From Altererythrobacter sp. (GTDB lineage Bacteria > Pseudomonadota > Alphaproteobacteria > Sphingomonadales > Sphingomonadaceae): DNA of 8,779 nucleotides. The translations under genes and the position numbers were made by a program. A model generated the notes under the pieces. That model was not told the DNA's origin. It saw only the letters and a program-made list of their open reading frames with translations, and ran no database searches. The stretch is from contig JAGXGU010000081.1 in assembly GCA_024636575.1 (NCBI GenBank), forward strand, positions 1 to 8,779, in the 5' to 3' direction. How positions within the stretch are numbered: position 1 is the stretch's first letter; each line of letters begins with the position of its first letter. Shown here piece by piece: positions 1 to 5,712 of this stretch.

Positions 1-316
1 CTTCGTCCAGCACTTCTTCTTCAATTTCGTCACCGTCATCGCTGTCGTCTGTGAACAATGCGATGATCGGATTGCGCGCGAACCAAAGTAACACCGCCCC
101 GACCAACGTTGCCAGAGCCCCGCGATTGCTGTCGGCGAGCTCAACCGCTTCTTCGAAGAGATCGACCGCGCCTTCGTTAATTCGGTCCACGATTCTCTCG
201 CCAAATCCTTTTCCCGCCAGATCGGCGCGCAAAATGGCGATATCCGCAGTAACCAGGGCCTTTGCCGCGTCGCGCAGCGCACGATCTTCCTTCAGTTTCA
301 GGTCGAGATCGCGCAT
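1..316 (-). CDS. Small membrane-associated protein, third gene of a yqjDE-like operon (3' end beyond window)
   Basis: The reading frame starts at an ATG whose A is the last base of the preceding gene's TAA stop (TAATG), a layout typical of translational coupling, and it stays open for 105 codons to the left edge. The visible protein begins MRDLDLKLKEDRALRDAAKA. It has a charged, probably helical N-terminal half, one hydrophobic stretch at about residues 67-88 (ending WFARNPIIAL), and then a strongly acidic tail rich in D and E. I do not recognise a named family. The position after YqjD-like and YqjE-like genes matches enterobacterial yqjK, but that is synteny and not demonstrated homology. 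It is probably a single-pass inner-membrane protein expressed with its two neighbours. The stop codon is not in the window, so full length is unknown. Confidence 0.72.
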   Translation of the reverse strand, partial: MRDLDLKLKEDRALRDAAKALVTADIAILRADLAGKGFGERIVDRINEGAVDLFEEAVELADSNRGALATLVGAVLLWFARNPIIALFTDDSDDGDEIEEEVLDE

Positions 317-720
317 TAGTTCTTTGCCTTTGCATAGGCATTGATCAGTCGGGCAAAGCGGTTTTTTGCTTTCACGGCCAAAACCGCTCCAGTGACCAAA
401 AGTATGCCGACAACCAATGCAGTTGCGCCCAATGCCGTGATCAGCGGTGTCAGTGCAAAGATTGCGCCGACTACCAAGGCAACGAGCGCAAGATGCAGCA
501 CCGCAAAGGCGCAGATACCGAACAGCATGCCCGATTTTCCGCGATCGGCGGCAAAGGCGAGCCGGGTCTTCTGGAACGCGATTTCGGCCTCGACATAAGT
601 CTTGCCGTCATCAATCAGCGCGACGATATCTTCCGACAGGGATTCATCGGAGATGGTTTTTTCCTTTTCCGGCTGTTCCATATCGTCATCACGCCCGTCT
701 GACAGTCCGTTATCCAGCAT
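316..720 (-). CDS. Holin-superfamily / YqjE-like inner-membrane protein
   Basis: This 134-residue protein has a charged N-terminal region (1-60) and two adjacent hydrophobic helices at about 63-90 and 94-116, joined by a short TPLITALG turn. It ends in a basic segment (VKAKNRFARLINAYAKAKN). This layout fits the 'putative Actinobacteriophage holin III' superfamily to which E. coli YqjE belongs; outside phages such proteins are ordinary envelope proteins of unknown biochemical role. The ATG at 720 is preferred because AGGGG lies about 6-10 bases upstream; the in-frame ATG at 681 has a weaker site. The gene is 72 bp downstream of the DUF883-like gene with no visible terminator between them, and its stop overlaps the next start by one base. 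No other phage gene is nearby, so a lysis role is unlikely. Confidence 0.8.
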   Translation of the reverse strand: MLDNGLSDGRDDDMEQPEKEKTISDESLSEDIVALIDDGKTYVEAEIAFQKTRLAFAADRGKSGMLFGICAFAVLHLALVALVVGAIFALTPLITALGATALVVGILLVTGAVLAVKAKNRFARLINAYAKAKN

Positions 721-792
721 CAGCCGCCCCTAACCCGGGGATGCCGCACAGTGCAAGCCGCTGGCCTGCGACTGGCTGCATCGCACCGAAAA

Positions 793-1398
793 TCAGCCGC
801 GCTTTCCGCGGAACAGACGCGCGAACATGAAACCGACCAGTGCGGCGATTCCAACGGCTGCTGCCGGGCTTTTGCGGACGGCTTCGCGGGCATCTTCGCC
901 TAGTTCGTCCACGCTCTTGGCGTCCAGCTTTGCTGCGGTTTCCTGCAGGCTGCGCGATGCAGTGCGGGCGTAATCGCCGTATTTTGCACCAAGCTTCTCG
1001 TCGATTGTCCCGGCGTTTTCGGACACAATCCTGCCGAGCGATGAAATTGTCTCGCTGGCCCTGTTCTTGCCTTCAAGCGCCAGATCAGCAGCCTTCACCT
1101 TGGCTTCGGCGGCCAGTTCGGCGGCTTTGACCTTGGCTTCCGCGCTATATTCCTTTGCTTCGCCGACCAGGCCGGACGATTTGGTCCTGGCTTGTTCGCG
1201 GTAGGTGGTAGCGCGGTTTGCAGCCTCTGCCTTGAGCGCTGCGGCGCCTGCTTTCGCTTCGTCCAGCGCAGCATTGAAACGGGTCTTGGCTTCCGCTGCT
1301 CCGCCTTGCTTTCCGGTAGCCGCTGTCTTTGCCGCAGTCTTTTCTGCGGCTGGCTTGCGTTTGGTGGTGGTCGTCTTCGGAGTGTTGGCCTGTGCCAT
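793..1398 (-). CDS. YqjD/DUF883-like C-tail-anchored protein with LEA-like helical repeats
   Basis: The 201-residue product has a Lys/Thr/Ala-rich basic N-terminus (1-40), a long Ala/Glu/Lys helical region (40-115) and a C-terminal hydrophobic anchor at about 178-195, followed by the basic end RLFRGKRG. The segment EAVRKSPAAAVGIAALVGF resembles the signature end of DUF883 proteins (E. coli YqjD, ElaB, YgaM). Those proteins anchor in the inner membrane and, for YqjD, bind ribosomes in stationary phase. Residues about 87-110 contain near-identical 11-residue repeats (AKVKAAELAAE, AKVKAADLALE), as in LEA-type or apolipoprotein-like amphipathic helices. The start at 1398 is chosen over an in-frame one at 1428 because AAAGGAAA lies just upstream. 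It heads the three-gene operon, and an EcfG-like promoter precedes it. The DUF883 assignment relies mainly on the C-terminus and synteny. Confidence 0.75.
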   Translation of the reverse strand: MAQANTPKTTTTKRKPAAEKTAAKTAATGKQGGAAEAKTRFNAALDEAKAGAAALKAEAANRATTYREQARTKSSGLVGEAKEYSAEAKVKAAELAAEAKVKAADLALEGKNRASETISSLGRIVSENAGTIDEKLGAKYGDYARTASRSLQETAAKLDAKSVDELGEDAREAVRKSPAAAVGIAALVGFMFARLFRGKRG

Positions 1399-1478
1399 TG
1401 TAATTTCCTTTGCCCTCAAAGCCTTCAACTATCATTCGTATCCGGAGCCAGATAGATGGCTCGGACCGTCTATATTTC

Positions 1479-1503
1479 AACGCAACTTGCGCGCCTTTGT
1501 TCC
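1479..1503 (-). promoter_or_regulatory. EcfG-type general-stress sigma promoter for the yqjDE-like operon
   Basis: Read on the minus strand, GGAAC (1503-1499) and CGTT (1482-1479) are separated by exactly 16 bases. This matches the alphaproteobacterial EcfG general-stress consensus GGAAC-N16/17-CGTT. It lies about 80 bases upstream of the YqjD-like ATG at 1398, leaving a leader of roughly 70 nt. E. coli yqjD is under stationary-phase (RpoS) control, so a stress promoter here is biologically coherent. The motif is seen directly; its activity is inferred. Confidence 0.68.
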
Positions 1504-1527
1504 GGCGCATAAAGCGCTGTTGCGCCG
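1503..1527. repeat. Inverted repeat, 7-bp arms, in the divergent eno / yqjD-like promoter region
   Basis: CGGCGCA (1503-1509) and TGCGCCG (1521-1527) are perfect reverse complements around an 11-base centre. The repeat abuts the -35 element of the EcfG-like promoter and lies about 67 bases upstream of the eno start. It could be an operator or a hairpin in the eno leader. The rest of the 195-bp intergenic region (1399-1593) is AT-richer than the genes. A weak TATTAG (1551-1556) could be an eno -10, but no good -35 accompanies it. Confidence 0.4.
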
Positions 1528-1593
1528 TTACTTTAAATAACTAAGCGGTGTATTAGCCAATTACAACAGTTCAAGCCGGAGCAACGCCCCAAA

Positions 1594-2880
1594 ATGACCG
1601 CAATCATCGACATTCATGGCCGTGAAATTCTCGACAGCCGGGGCAATCCGACAGTTGAAGTTGATATCCTGCTGGAAGATGGCAGCTTCGGGCGTGCCGC
1701 TGTTCCATCCGGAGCTTCCACCGGGGCACATGAAGCAGTCGAACTGCGCGATGGCGATCCGGCGCGCTATCTGGGCAAGGGCGTGACCAAGGCGGCTGCC
1801 GCGGTCAATGGAGAGATCGCCGACATGCTGCTGGGCCTGGATGCCGAAGACCAGCGTGACCTGGACATGGCGATGATCGATCTGGACGGGACGGATAACA
1901 AATCCCGGCTTGGCGCCAATGCAATTCTCGGCGTCAGCATGGCGATTGCCAAGGCAGCTGCGAACGCACGCGGAATGCCGCTGTGGGCCTATGTCGGCGG
2001 GGTATCGGCCCATGTCCTGCCGGTTCCGATGATGAACATCATCAATGGCGGCGAACATGCCGACAATCCGATCGATATCCAGGAATTCATGGTCATGCCC
2101 GTGGGTGCAGGCAGCATCGCCGAAGCCGTGCGCTGGGGTTCGGAAATCTTCCACACGCTGAAGAAAGGCCTGTCTGAAAAGGGGCTGGCAACTTCTGTTG
2201 GTGACGAGGGCGGATTCGCCCCTGATCTGGCGAGCACGCGCGACGCACTCGATTTCATCATGGCGTCGATCGAAAAAGCCGGGTTCAGGCCCGGCACAGA
2301 TGTAGTGCTGGCGCTGGATTGTGCTGCTTCGGAATTCTTCAAAAACGGCAGGTACGAGATTTCGGGCGAGGGCAAGTCTCTTTCACCAGATGAAATGGCC
2401 GCCTACCTTGCCAAATTGTGCGAGGATTATCCGATCCGTTCGATCGAAGACGGGATGGATGAAGATGATTTCGCTGGCTGGAAGGCGCTCACCGACAGCA
2501 TCGGGGACAAGGTTCAGCTCGTGGGCGACGATCTGTTCGTAACCAATCCGGAACGGCTGGCGATGGGCATTGAAAAAGGCCTCGCCAATTCGCTGCTGGT
2601 GAAAGTCAACCAGCTCGGCACGCTGAGCGAAACGCTGCAGGCTGTCGATATGGCGCACCGTGCGGGCTATACCACGGTGATGTCGCATCGTTCGGGTGAG
2701 ACCGAAGATACCACCATCGCCGACCTGGCGGTTGCCACCAATTGCGGTCAGATCAAAACCGGTTCACTGGCACGGTCGGACCGCTTGGCAAAATACAACC
2801 AGCTGATCCGGATCGAGGAAGAACTGGGCGCCAGCGCGGTTTACGCCGGGAAGGGCTGCTTCGGCCGGCTGGCCGGTTAA
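1594..2880 (+). CDS. eno: Enolase (phosphopyruvate hydratase)
   Basis: Enolase interconverts 2-phosphoglycerate and phosphoenolpyruvate in glycolysis and gluconeogenesis, in the cytoplasm, with Mg2+. The protein has 428 residues, the normal bacterial length, and begins with the typical DIHGREILDSRGNPTVEVD. Family active-site positions are all present: the substrate loop SGASTGAHEA (39-48), His155 in GGEHADN, the acid/base Glu205 in GDEGG, metal ligands Asp242, Glu285 and Asp312, catalytic Lys337 inside the signature LLVKVNQLGTLSET (334-347), HRSGE (365-369) and Lys388 in QIKTG. The start is fixed by the conserved N-terminus. A GGAG lies 12 bases upstream, rather far for a strong ribosome site. 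It diverges from the yqjDE-like operon and converges on ribH with 7 bp between the stops. Nothing suggests it is broken or unusual. Confidence 0.98.
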   Translation: MTAIIDIHGREILDSRGNPTVEVDILLEDGSFGRAAVPSGASTGAHEAVELRDGDPARYLGKGVTKAAAAVNGEIADMLLGLDAEDQRDLDMAMIDLDGTDNKSRLGANAILGVSMAIAKAAANARGMPLWAYVGGVSAHVLPVPMMNIINGGEHADNPIDIQEFMVMPVGAGSIAEAVRWGSEIFHTLKKGLSEKGLATSVGDEGGFAPDLASTRDALDFIMASIEKAGFRPGTDVVLALDCAASEFFKNGRYEISGEGKSLSPDEMAAYLAKLCEDYPIRSIEDGMDEDDFAGWKALTDSIGDKVQLVGDDLFVTNPERLAMGIEKGLANSLLVKVNQLGTLSETLQAVDMAHRAGYTTVMSHRSGETEDTTIADLAVATNCGQIKTGSLARSDRLAKYNQLIRIEEELGASAVYAGKGCFGRLAG

Positions 2881-2887
2881 ACCCGGA

Positions 2888-3307
2888 TCAGGAATATTTC
2901 TGCTGTAGTTCGAACATGGCGATAGCGGCCTTGGCCGCTTCGCCGCCCTTGTCCTTGCGGGTCTTGTCCGCCCGGGCAAGGGCCTGTTCCTCGTTCTCGA
3001 CCGTGATGATTCCATTGCCAATCGCGATCCCGTCCATAGTCAGGGCCATAATTGCACGCGCGCTTTCCCCGGCGACGATTTCGAAATGGTATGTCTCGCC
3101 GCGGATAACCACGCCGATGGCAACGAAGCCGTCATATTGGCTGCTTTCCGCCACAATTGTGATGGCGCCGGGGATTTCAAGCGCACCGGGAACGGTCAGA
3201 ACTTCTGAATCATGTCCCGCAGCAGCCAGGGCCGAACGCGCGCCATCGACCAGCATGTCATTGAGGTGGTCGTAAAACCGGGCTTCGACGATGAGAAAAC
3301 GCGCCAT
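2888..3307 (-). CDS. ribH: 6,7-dimethyl-8-ribityllumazine synthase
   Basis: This enzyme condenses 5-amino-6-ribitylaminouracil with 3,4-dihydroxy-2-butanone 4-phosphate, the penultimate step of riboflavin synthesis; members form pentamers or 60-subunit shells. The 139-residue protein shows the family motifs in order: RFYDHLND (10-17), PGALEIPGAI (40-49), GVVIRGETYHFEIV (65-78) with catalytic His74, IGNGIITVENEEQALARAD (96-114) with the conserved Arg112, and a Lys/Gly-rich loop before the last helix. It is a little shorter than the E. coli enzyme (156 residues), mostly at the N-terminus. The ATG at 3307 has AGGAG 7 bases upstream. No other rib gene is adjacent, so it appears to be a stand-alone unit or shares a transcript with the PilZ gene 100 bp upstream. 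It supplies flavin precursor; the nearby flavoprotein cluster is a separate transcription unit. Confidence 0.96.
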   Translation of the reverse strand: MARFLIVEARFYDHLNDMLVDGARSALAAAGHDSEVLTVPGALEIPGAITIVAESSQYDGFVAIGVVIRGETYHFEIVAGESARAIMALTMDGIAIGNGIITVENEEQALARADKTRKDKGGEAAKAAIAMFELQQKYS

Positions 3308-3322
3308 TGATCACTCCTGTTG

Positions 3323-3335
3323 ATCGCGGCGCGAT
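3323..3335. repeat. Short perfect palindrome upstream of ribH
   Basis: ATCGCG (3323-3328) and CGCGAT (3330-3335) are reverse complements with a one-base centre, lying just upstream of the ribH ribosome-binding site. The 100-bp gap between ribH and the PilZ gene contains nothing resembling an FMN riboswitch. The palindrome may be a small operator or chance in GC-rich DNA. Confidence 0.25.
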
Positions 3336-3407
3336 AGCTCGCCCGGCGGCAATAGGGAAGGCTGTTAGGGCAGTCTTTGGCGATCAAATCGGCAGCGGGT
3401 TGTGATG

Positions 3408-3767
3408 CTAGTCTTCCTCCGCGTCTTCCTCCGCGCGCGCCAGCTTGTCGCGGATGAATTCGAATACCGGGCCGTAAATTGGGCGTTCGAACTCGACACC
3501 GGCGATATGATCCTTGCACCAGCGAACAGTTGCGATGATCGGGCCGATGGTTACGATCTTGATACTGATTTCCGTACCGGGTGTGAGGCGGCCAAAGCGG
3601 TCATAGAACCGGCAGCCGGTCTCGGAAATTTCGACGATCGGGACATGGCGCGCAAGGCCATTGCCCGAACGGTAGCGGCCCTGCACGGAGATATCGAAAC
3701 GCGGCGTACCCCGGGTTTCATCCAGCACGTCACATTGGCATTGCCCGATCTTTTGCTGGCCCTTCAT
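3408..3767 (-). CDS. PilZ-domain protein with degenerate c-di-GMP motif
   Basis: The 119-residue cytoplasmic protein is a single small beta-barrel domain of PilZ type. The core is the RYRSG segment (31-35), VEISETGCRFYDRFGRLTPGT (45-65), a strand-rich middle (ISIKIVTIGPIIATVRWC) and GVEFERPIYGPVFEFI (90-105), then an acidic tail (AEEDAEED). PilZ domains that bind cyclic-di-GMP usually carry RxxxR followed by [D/N]xSxxG. Here the second motif is E46-x-S48-x-x-G51, with Glu in the first position, and a clean RxxxR is not seen. Ligand binding is therefore doubtful. The ATG at 3767 is chosen because GGGGG lies 5 bases upstream; a TTG start at 3863 would add 32 residues of non-PilZ sequence. It lies upstream of ribH on the same strand. 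Its partner or output is unknown. Confidence 0.82.
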   Translation of the reverse strand: MKGQQKIGQCQCDVLDETRGTPRFDISVQGRYRSGNGLARHVPIVEISETGCRFYDRFGRLTPGTEISIKIVTIGPIIATVRWCKDHIAGVEFERPIYGPVFEFIRDKLARAEEDAEED

Positions 3768-3902
3768 CTCTACCCCCGGATAGCAAGCTTTCTGCGATTT
3801 CTCCGAGCAACGTAGCAAAATATGGTTAAACAATTGGAAAGGTCGGCCCGGCGCCGCTCGCAAGCTGCACCAGCCATACCGTGAATTAGACCGATAGCGG
3901 GC
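3768..3902. other. Intergenic region upstream of the PilZ gene
   Basis: This 135-bp stretch lies between the end of the LysR gene and the PilZ start. It should contain the PilZ promoter and the end of the LysR transcript. I see an AT-rich patch around 3810-3840 (minus strand ATTGTTTAACCATATTTTGC) that is promoter-like but without a clear -35/-10 pair, and no intrinsic terminator. Confidence 0.35.
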
Positions 3903-4799
3903 CTAATTGATCAACCGGTTGGCCCGCAACCGATCGACCGCAAGATCAATAAAGGCGCGTACCTTTGCAGAGGCGCGCCGGCCTTCCGGATGGACGATCT
4001 GGATTGGCAATGGCTCTTGTTCGAAGTCAGCCAGCACCGTTTGCAACCGGCCTGCCACAAGATGCTCGCCGATCTGGTAGGAAAGGACCCGCGCCAATCC
4101 CCATCCTTCCAGGGTGGCGCGAATAACCGCGTCGTAGGTACTGCAGAACAGCCTTGGGGTCACATGGACTCTCTGCTTCTGGTCCTGTCCGAATCGCCAG
4201 CCTAGCGAAGCAAAGGAACCTGTGGCGGTGGTAATGCTGTGGCGCGCCAGATCCGCAGGCTTCTGGGGAATGCCCTGCGCGGCGAAATAGGCCGGAGCGC
4301 CGCAGACCACTTGCCGGACCTTGCCGACCAGGATCGCGGTCTGGCTTGAATCCGGCAAATGGCCGATCCGGATTGCAACATCCACGCCTTCATCCACCAT
4401 GTTGACGACCCGATCGACGAATAGTGCCCTGATGGTCACATCCGGATTTTCGCCCAGGAATTCCGTCAGGATTGGCACCATGAATTGCTGGCCGAACAGG
4501 ACAGATGCGGTCAAATGCAGAACGCCAGTAGGGCGCACGTAAGAACCCGATGCGGCAGCCTCTGCTTCTGCCACGTCAGCCAAAATCTTGCGGCAATCCT
4601 CGAAATAGCGGCTCCCCGCTTCGGTCAGCCTTACGACACGCGTCGTGCGGGTGAAAAGGCGCGTTCCGATCTGATCTTCAAGCGCCGAAACGGCGCGGGT
4701 CACGGCTGGCGGGCTCATGTGCAATTGCCGCGCCGCCTCTGCAAAACTGCTGGTTTCTGCCACTTTGACAAATGTCTGCATCGCTTCGAGCTTGGCCAT
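3903..4799 (-). CDS. LysR-type transcriptional regulator, divergent from the gst cluster
   Basis: The 298-residue protein has the standard LysR layout. An N-terminal winged helix-turn-helix occupies about residues 3-62 (MQTFVKVAETSSFAEAARQL, then SPPAVTRAVSALEDQIGTRLF and RTTRVVRLTEAG). A linker helix follows (63-88), then a substrate-binding-like effector domain (about 90-290) with segments such as GVDVAIRIGHLPDSS and GWGLARVLSYQIGEHL. LysR proteins act as tetramers, bind T-N11-A dyads, and often control the divergent neighbour. Here that neighbour is the gst gene, and a perfect dyad with this spacing lies in the shared promoter region. The ATG at 4799 is preferred over an in-frame TTG at 4814 because the family N-terminus starts close to MAKLEAM. 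The ribosome site is weak (CGGGAT). The subfamily and inducer cannot be named from sequence alone. Confidence 0.93.
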   Translation of the reverse strand: MAKLEAMQTFVKVAETSSFAEAARQLHMSPPAVTRAVSALEDQIGTRLFTRTTRVVRLTEAGSRYFEDCRKILADVAEAEAAASGSYVRPTGVLHLTASVLFGQQFMVPILTEFLGENPDVTIRALFVDRVVNMVDEGVDVAIRIGHLPDSSQTAILVGKVRQVVCGAPAYFAAQGIPQKPADLARHSITTATGSFASLGWRFGQDQKQRVHVTPRLFCSTYDAVIRATLEGWGLARVLSYQIGEHLVAGRLQTVLADFEQEPLPIQIVHPEGRRASAKVRAFIDLAVDRLRANRLIN

Positions 4800-4819
4800 G
4801 ATCGGATCCCGCAATCTTT

Positions 4820-4843
4820 GATCCGGGTGCAGTGGCCCGGATC
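4820..4843. repeat. Perfect 8-bp-arm inverted repeat in the lysR leader
   Basis: GATCCGGG (4820-4827) and CCCGGATC (4836-4843) are perfect reverse complements around an 8-base centre. The repeat lies between the regulator's start codon at 4799 and the 19-bp dyad at 4861-4879. In the regulator mRNA it could form a GC-rich hairpin about 20 nt ahead of the start codon, limiting translation. As DNA it could be a second protein site. Confidence 0.5.
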
Positions 4844-4860
4844 GTCAACCTCTTCAAGAA

Positions 4861-4879
4861 TATTCCGATAATCGGAATA
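4861..4879. promoter_or_regulatory. LysR-type operator, perfect 19-bp dyad
   Basis: TATTCCGAT (4861-4869) and ATCGGAATA (4871-4879) are perfect 9-base reverse complements around a single A. Inside it, T4864 and A4876 are separated by 11 bases, the LysR-family T-N11-A pattern. It lies 61 bp from the regulator start and 111 bp from the gst start, where a site controlling both divergent genes would be expected. A weak gst promoter candidate, TTCAAG (4853-4858)-N17-AATAGT (4876-4881), would place the dyad in its spacer, but this is speculative. No second copy of the full dyad was seen in the window. Confidence 0.72.
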
Positions 4880-4990
4880 GTGTTTTGAGTTTTATCCGCG
4901 TTCAGTTCGCGAAGTGGATGGTCCAAATAGGTAATGCAAGAGGCCCGGTCCACCTATCAGCTGCGGCAAATGCACTTTGGAGCTTATGTG

Positions 4991-5611
4991 ATGAAACTCT
5001 ACTACCACCCCCTGTCCGGTCACGCACATCGTGCGCGGCTGTTCCTTTCGCTGACCGGGACCCCGCACGAACTGGTCGAAGTTGACCTTGCCAAGGGCGC
5101 GCACAAGGCGCCGGAATTCCTGGCGCTCAACCGGTTCGGCCAGGTGCCTGTACTCGATGACGAGGGCACCGTGATCGCCGATTCCGCTGCGATCATGATC
5201 TATCTCAGCAAGAAGCTGGGCGATACCGAATGGCTTCCCGCCGATCCGGTCGGTGCGGCTGCGGTACAGCGCTGGCTCTCGGTCGCTGCCGGGCAAATCG
5301 CCTTCGGGCCCGCCGCTGCTCGGCTGATTACCGTATTTGGCGCTGGCTTCAATGCCGATGAAGTGATCGGCCGCGCGCACGCCGTCATCAAGGACATCGA
5401 CGATGAACTGGCTGGCAGGCAATGGATCATCGGCGGAAACCACCCGACAATCGCCGATGTCGCGCTGTACAGCTACATTGCCCGCGCTCCCGAAGGGAAC
5501 GTCGATCTCGCGCCCTACGCCAATGTTGCTGCGTGGTTGACGCGCGTGGAAGGCCTGCCGGGCTTTGTCCCCTTCGTTCAAACCCCCGTCGGCCTGGCTG
5601 CTGCCGATTGA
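4991..5611 (+). CDS. Glutathione S-transferase family protein
   Basis: The 206-residue cytoplasmic protein has the two-domain GST fold. The N-terminal thioredoxin-like domain (1-75) includes YYHPLSGHAHRARL with candidate glutathione-activating Ser9, the cis-proline motif FGQVPVL (Pro53) and the Asp64-Ser65 pair that binds the glutathione gamma-glutamyl group. The helical C-terminal domain (about 85-200) has the N-capping box TIADVALYSYI (Thr153/Asp156). Members conjugate glutathione to electrophiles or act as reductases or isomerases; the substrate cannot be read from sequence. The ATG at 4991 is chosen because GGAG lies 8 bases upstream and the conserved beta strand starts there; an ATG at 4934 would add a 19-residue extension without family character. 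It is the first gene after the divergent LysR promoter and is followed by a strong terminator hairpin. Confidence 0.92.
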   Translation: MKLYYHPLSGHAHRARLFLSLTGTPHELVEVDLAKGAHKAPEFLALNRFGQVPVLDDEGTVIADSAAIMIYLSKKLGDTEWLPADPVGAAAVQRWLSVAAGQIAFGPAAARLITVFGAGFNADEVIGRAHAVIKDIDDELAGRQWIIGGNHPTIADVALYSYIARAPEGNVDLAPYANVAAWLTRVEGLPGFVPFVQTPVGLAAAD

Positions 5612-5617
5612 CCACCA

Positions 5618-5666
5618 CGCCCGGCTGCCTTGCTTGCACGAGCGGGGCAGCCGGGCGGTTATTTTT
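5618..5666 (+). terminator. Intrinsic terminator after gst
   Basis: CGCCCGGCTGCC (5618-5629) and GGCAGCCGGGCG (5646-5657) form a perfect 12-bp GC-rich stem with a 16-nt loop. GGTTATTTTTA follows at once, a T-rich tract typical of Rho-independent termination. It begins 6 bases after the gst stop and ends about 32 bases before the next gene's Shine-Dalgarno, so it separates gst from the DJ-1/PfpI gene or acts as a partial attenuator. Confidence 0.85.
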
Positions 5667-5712
5667 AGCCTGGGGTTGAAGGCGCAGCAATTGTTTCAGG
5701 AGGAATTCGGCG

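Noticed and set aside
316..720. Prophage or lysis cassette suggested by a holin-superfamily protein
   Set aside because: No endolysin, structural, integrase or att-like sequence is nearby. The neighbours are a DUF883-like protein and housekeeping genes, matching the chromosomal yqjDE context.
1561..2154. 197-codon frame on the minus strand inside eno
   Set aside because: It is antisense to a fully convincing enolase and its translation has no family character; a codon-bias shadow in GC-rich DNA.
2862..2900. Bidirectional terminator between convergent eno and ribH
   Set aside because: The GGCC/CCGG-rich sequence gives only short self-complementary stems of about 4 bp and no T-tracts on either strand.
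3308..3407. FMN riboswitch ahead of ribH
   Set aside because: The 100-bp leader is too short and lacks the conserved FMN-element segments.
4927..4957. ATAGGT ... ACCTAT inverted repeat in the gst leader
   Set aside because: Arms are only 6 bp with a 19-base loop, which is expected by chance; not strong enough to report as a feature.
4892..5581. 229-codon frame on the minus strand opposite gst
   Set aside because: It overlaps the GST gene almost completely, has no recognisable domain, and GST on the plus strand has motifs and a ribosome site.
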